A DNA stretch of 64,000 nt from assembly GCA_910583835.1 (NCBI GenBank), contig CAJTYM010000001.1:104987-168986 (forward strand), written 5' to 3'. This document shows positions 63,082 through 64,000 of this stretch, piece after piece (the stretch's first letter is position 1; each line of letters begins with the position of its first letter). This DNA is from an uncultured Lachnospiraceae bacterium (lineage in GTDB: Bacteria > Bacillota > Clostridia > Lachnospirales > Lachnospiraceae). The translations under genes were made by a program, and so were the position numbers. A model generated the notes under the pieces. It was given only the letters and a program-made list of their open reading frames with translations. It ran no database searches and was not told the origin of the DNA.

Positions 63082-64000
63082 TTACACTCCATCAATTACA
63101 GTTCCATTTACTACTTTAAACACCTTATCTATTTCAAACCTGTTCTTTACAAATTCATCCAGCCCTGTACAGGTAATGACTGTCTGAATATCATGTATGC
63201 TGTTTAACAAATAATTCTGCCGGCTGCTGTCAAGTTCTGACAGAACATCATCCAATATAAGCACCGGCGTCTGCCGGATAGATTTCTTCACCAGTTCAAT
63301 TTCAGATAACTTCAACGAAAGCGCACAGCTTCTCTGCTGCCCCTGTGAACCATATTTACGAATATCAACTTCGTGAATCATAAAACACATATCATCCCTG
63401 TGAGGTCCCACGGACGTCATGCCAAATTTCAAATCCCTTTCCTGATTCTTCTTAAGTTCCTGCTCAAGAAATCTTTCTTCTATGTTTGGCTCATAGCGGA
63501 TAGTCAATTCCTCTTTATTTCCTGAAATATTGCGATGGATATTTGTGACAATCCCATTCAGTTCTGCAATAAATTTCTGCCTTGACTCTATAATTTTCTT
63601 CCCATAATCTATCAATTGCATATCCCAAACTGAAAGCGTATCTTTCAGTTCCGGCTTGAAATTGATATCCTTCAGCAGCTTATTTCTCTGATTTAATATC
63701 TTATTGTACTTTGTCAGATGGTACAGGTAAATTTTGTCCAATTGGCAAAGTTCCATATCGAGGAACCTTCTGCGTTCTGAAGGCCCATTTTTAATGATAT
63801 TTAAATCTTCCGGGGAAAAAAACACAATATTCAAAATGCCAAAAAGTTCCGCGGCTTTCTTAATGGGAACTTTATTAATGGCAATTCCCTTGGACTTATT
63901 CTTCTTAATATGCATATCAATCTGGTAATCCAGACCATCCCTCTCGACAACTGTACGGATATGGGATTCCTCCTGCCCAAACTGAATCAATTCTTTGTCT
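63082..64000 (-). CDS. recF: DNA replication/repair ATPase RecF (N-terminus cut by window edge)
   Basis: The frame runs off the right edge; about 306 residues are visible and the first ~55-60, including the Walker A motif, are missing. Visible RecF marks are ILNIVFFSPEDLNIIKNGP, SERRRFLDMELCQ, GPHRDDM, YGSQGQQRSCALSLKLSE (signature motif) and VLILDDVLSELDSSRQ (Walker B). RecF loads RecA at single-strand gaps with RecO and RecR. The gene leads into gyrB and gyrA. The reading continues in frame up to base 63999, so the internal TTG at 63990 is not the start. Confidence 0.95.
   Translation of the reverse strand, partial: DKELIQFGQEESHIRTVVERDGLDYQIDMHIKKNKSKGIAINKVPIKKAAELFGILNIVFFSPEDLNIIKNGPSERRRFLDMELCQLDKIYLYHLTKYNKILNQRNKLLKDINFKPELKDTLSVWDMQLIDYGKKIIESRQKFIAELNGIVTNIHRNISGNKEELTIRYEPNIEERFLEQELKKNQERDLKFGMTSVGPHRDDMCFMIHEVDIRKYGSQGQQRSCALSLKLSEIELVKKSIRQTPVLILDDVLSELDSSRQNYLLNSIHDIQTVITCTGLDEFVKNRFEIDKVFKVVNGTVIDGV

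Overview
The window looks like a chromosome segment of an anaerobic gut Clostridia, most likely family Lachnospiraceae. This rests on the gene content: HydE and HydG maturases of [FeFe]-hydrogenase, very large secreted proteins built from FIVAR, Big and Fn3 modules with lysine-rich C-termini, YesM/YesN-type two-component regulators, and AGGAGG ribosome sites. No 16S gene is present, so genus is not assigned. Nearly everything reads on the minus strand; only 44164-46710 is on the plus strand.

Right end (58424-64000): recF (cut by the window edge), gyrB and gyrA lie in the order usual next to the replication origin, so the window probably lies beside oriC. Left part (1-16700): a TPR protein (cut by the edge), an AI-2E-family exporter, an aconitase-superfamily hydratase, an OmpR-type two-component pair, a coiled-coil protein, hydE-hydG, a candidate small RNA, an AAA ATPase with a DUF4143 domain behind an operator-like palindrome, a 163-bp MITE-like element, and an amidohydrolase.

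Middle (16896-57488): a glycan-degradation region. It holds three secreted DUF1680-superfamily beta-L-arabinofuranosidases (one GH127-like, two GH146-like), a secreted GH51 alpha-L-arabinofuranosidase and a non-catalytic multi-domain surface protein. Together they should strip arabinose from plant arabinan, arabinogalactan or arabinosylated proteins outside the cell. Interspersed are a metalloprotease / sensor kinase / AraC-type regulator / lone solute-binding lipoprotein operon that could sense the released sugar, and a c-di-GMP phosphodiesterase fused to a cysteine-rich C_GCAxxG_C_C domain in line with GH51 and GH146. No sugar permease genes are present.

The most unusual items are: (i) a protein with two jacalin-like lectin domains and an ADP-ribosyltransferase-like domain, behind a strong sigma-A promoter and upstream of a PF06541 membrane protein and a 58-residue ORF; (ii) a 25-bp element placed at exactly the same distance from the -10 box of two surface-protein genes; (iii) the protease-kinase-regulator-SBP operon; (iv) the cysteine-domain/GGDEF/EAL fusion; (v) lysine-rich C-terminal Ig/Fn3 domains on six secreted proteins that lack an LPXTG signal.
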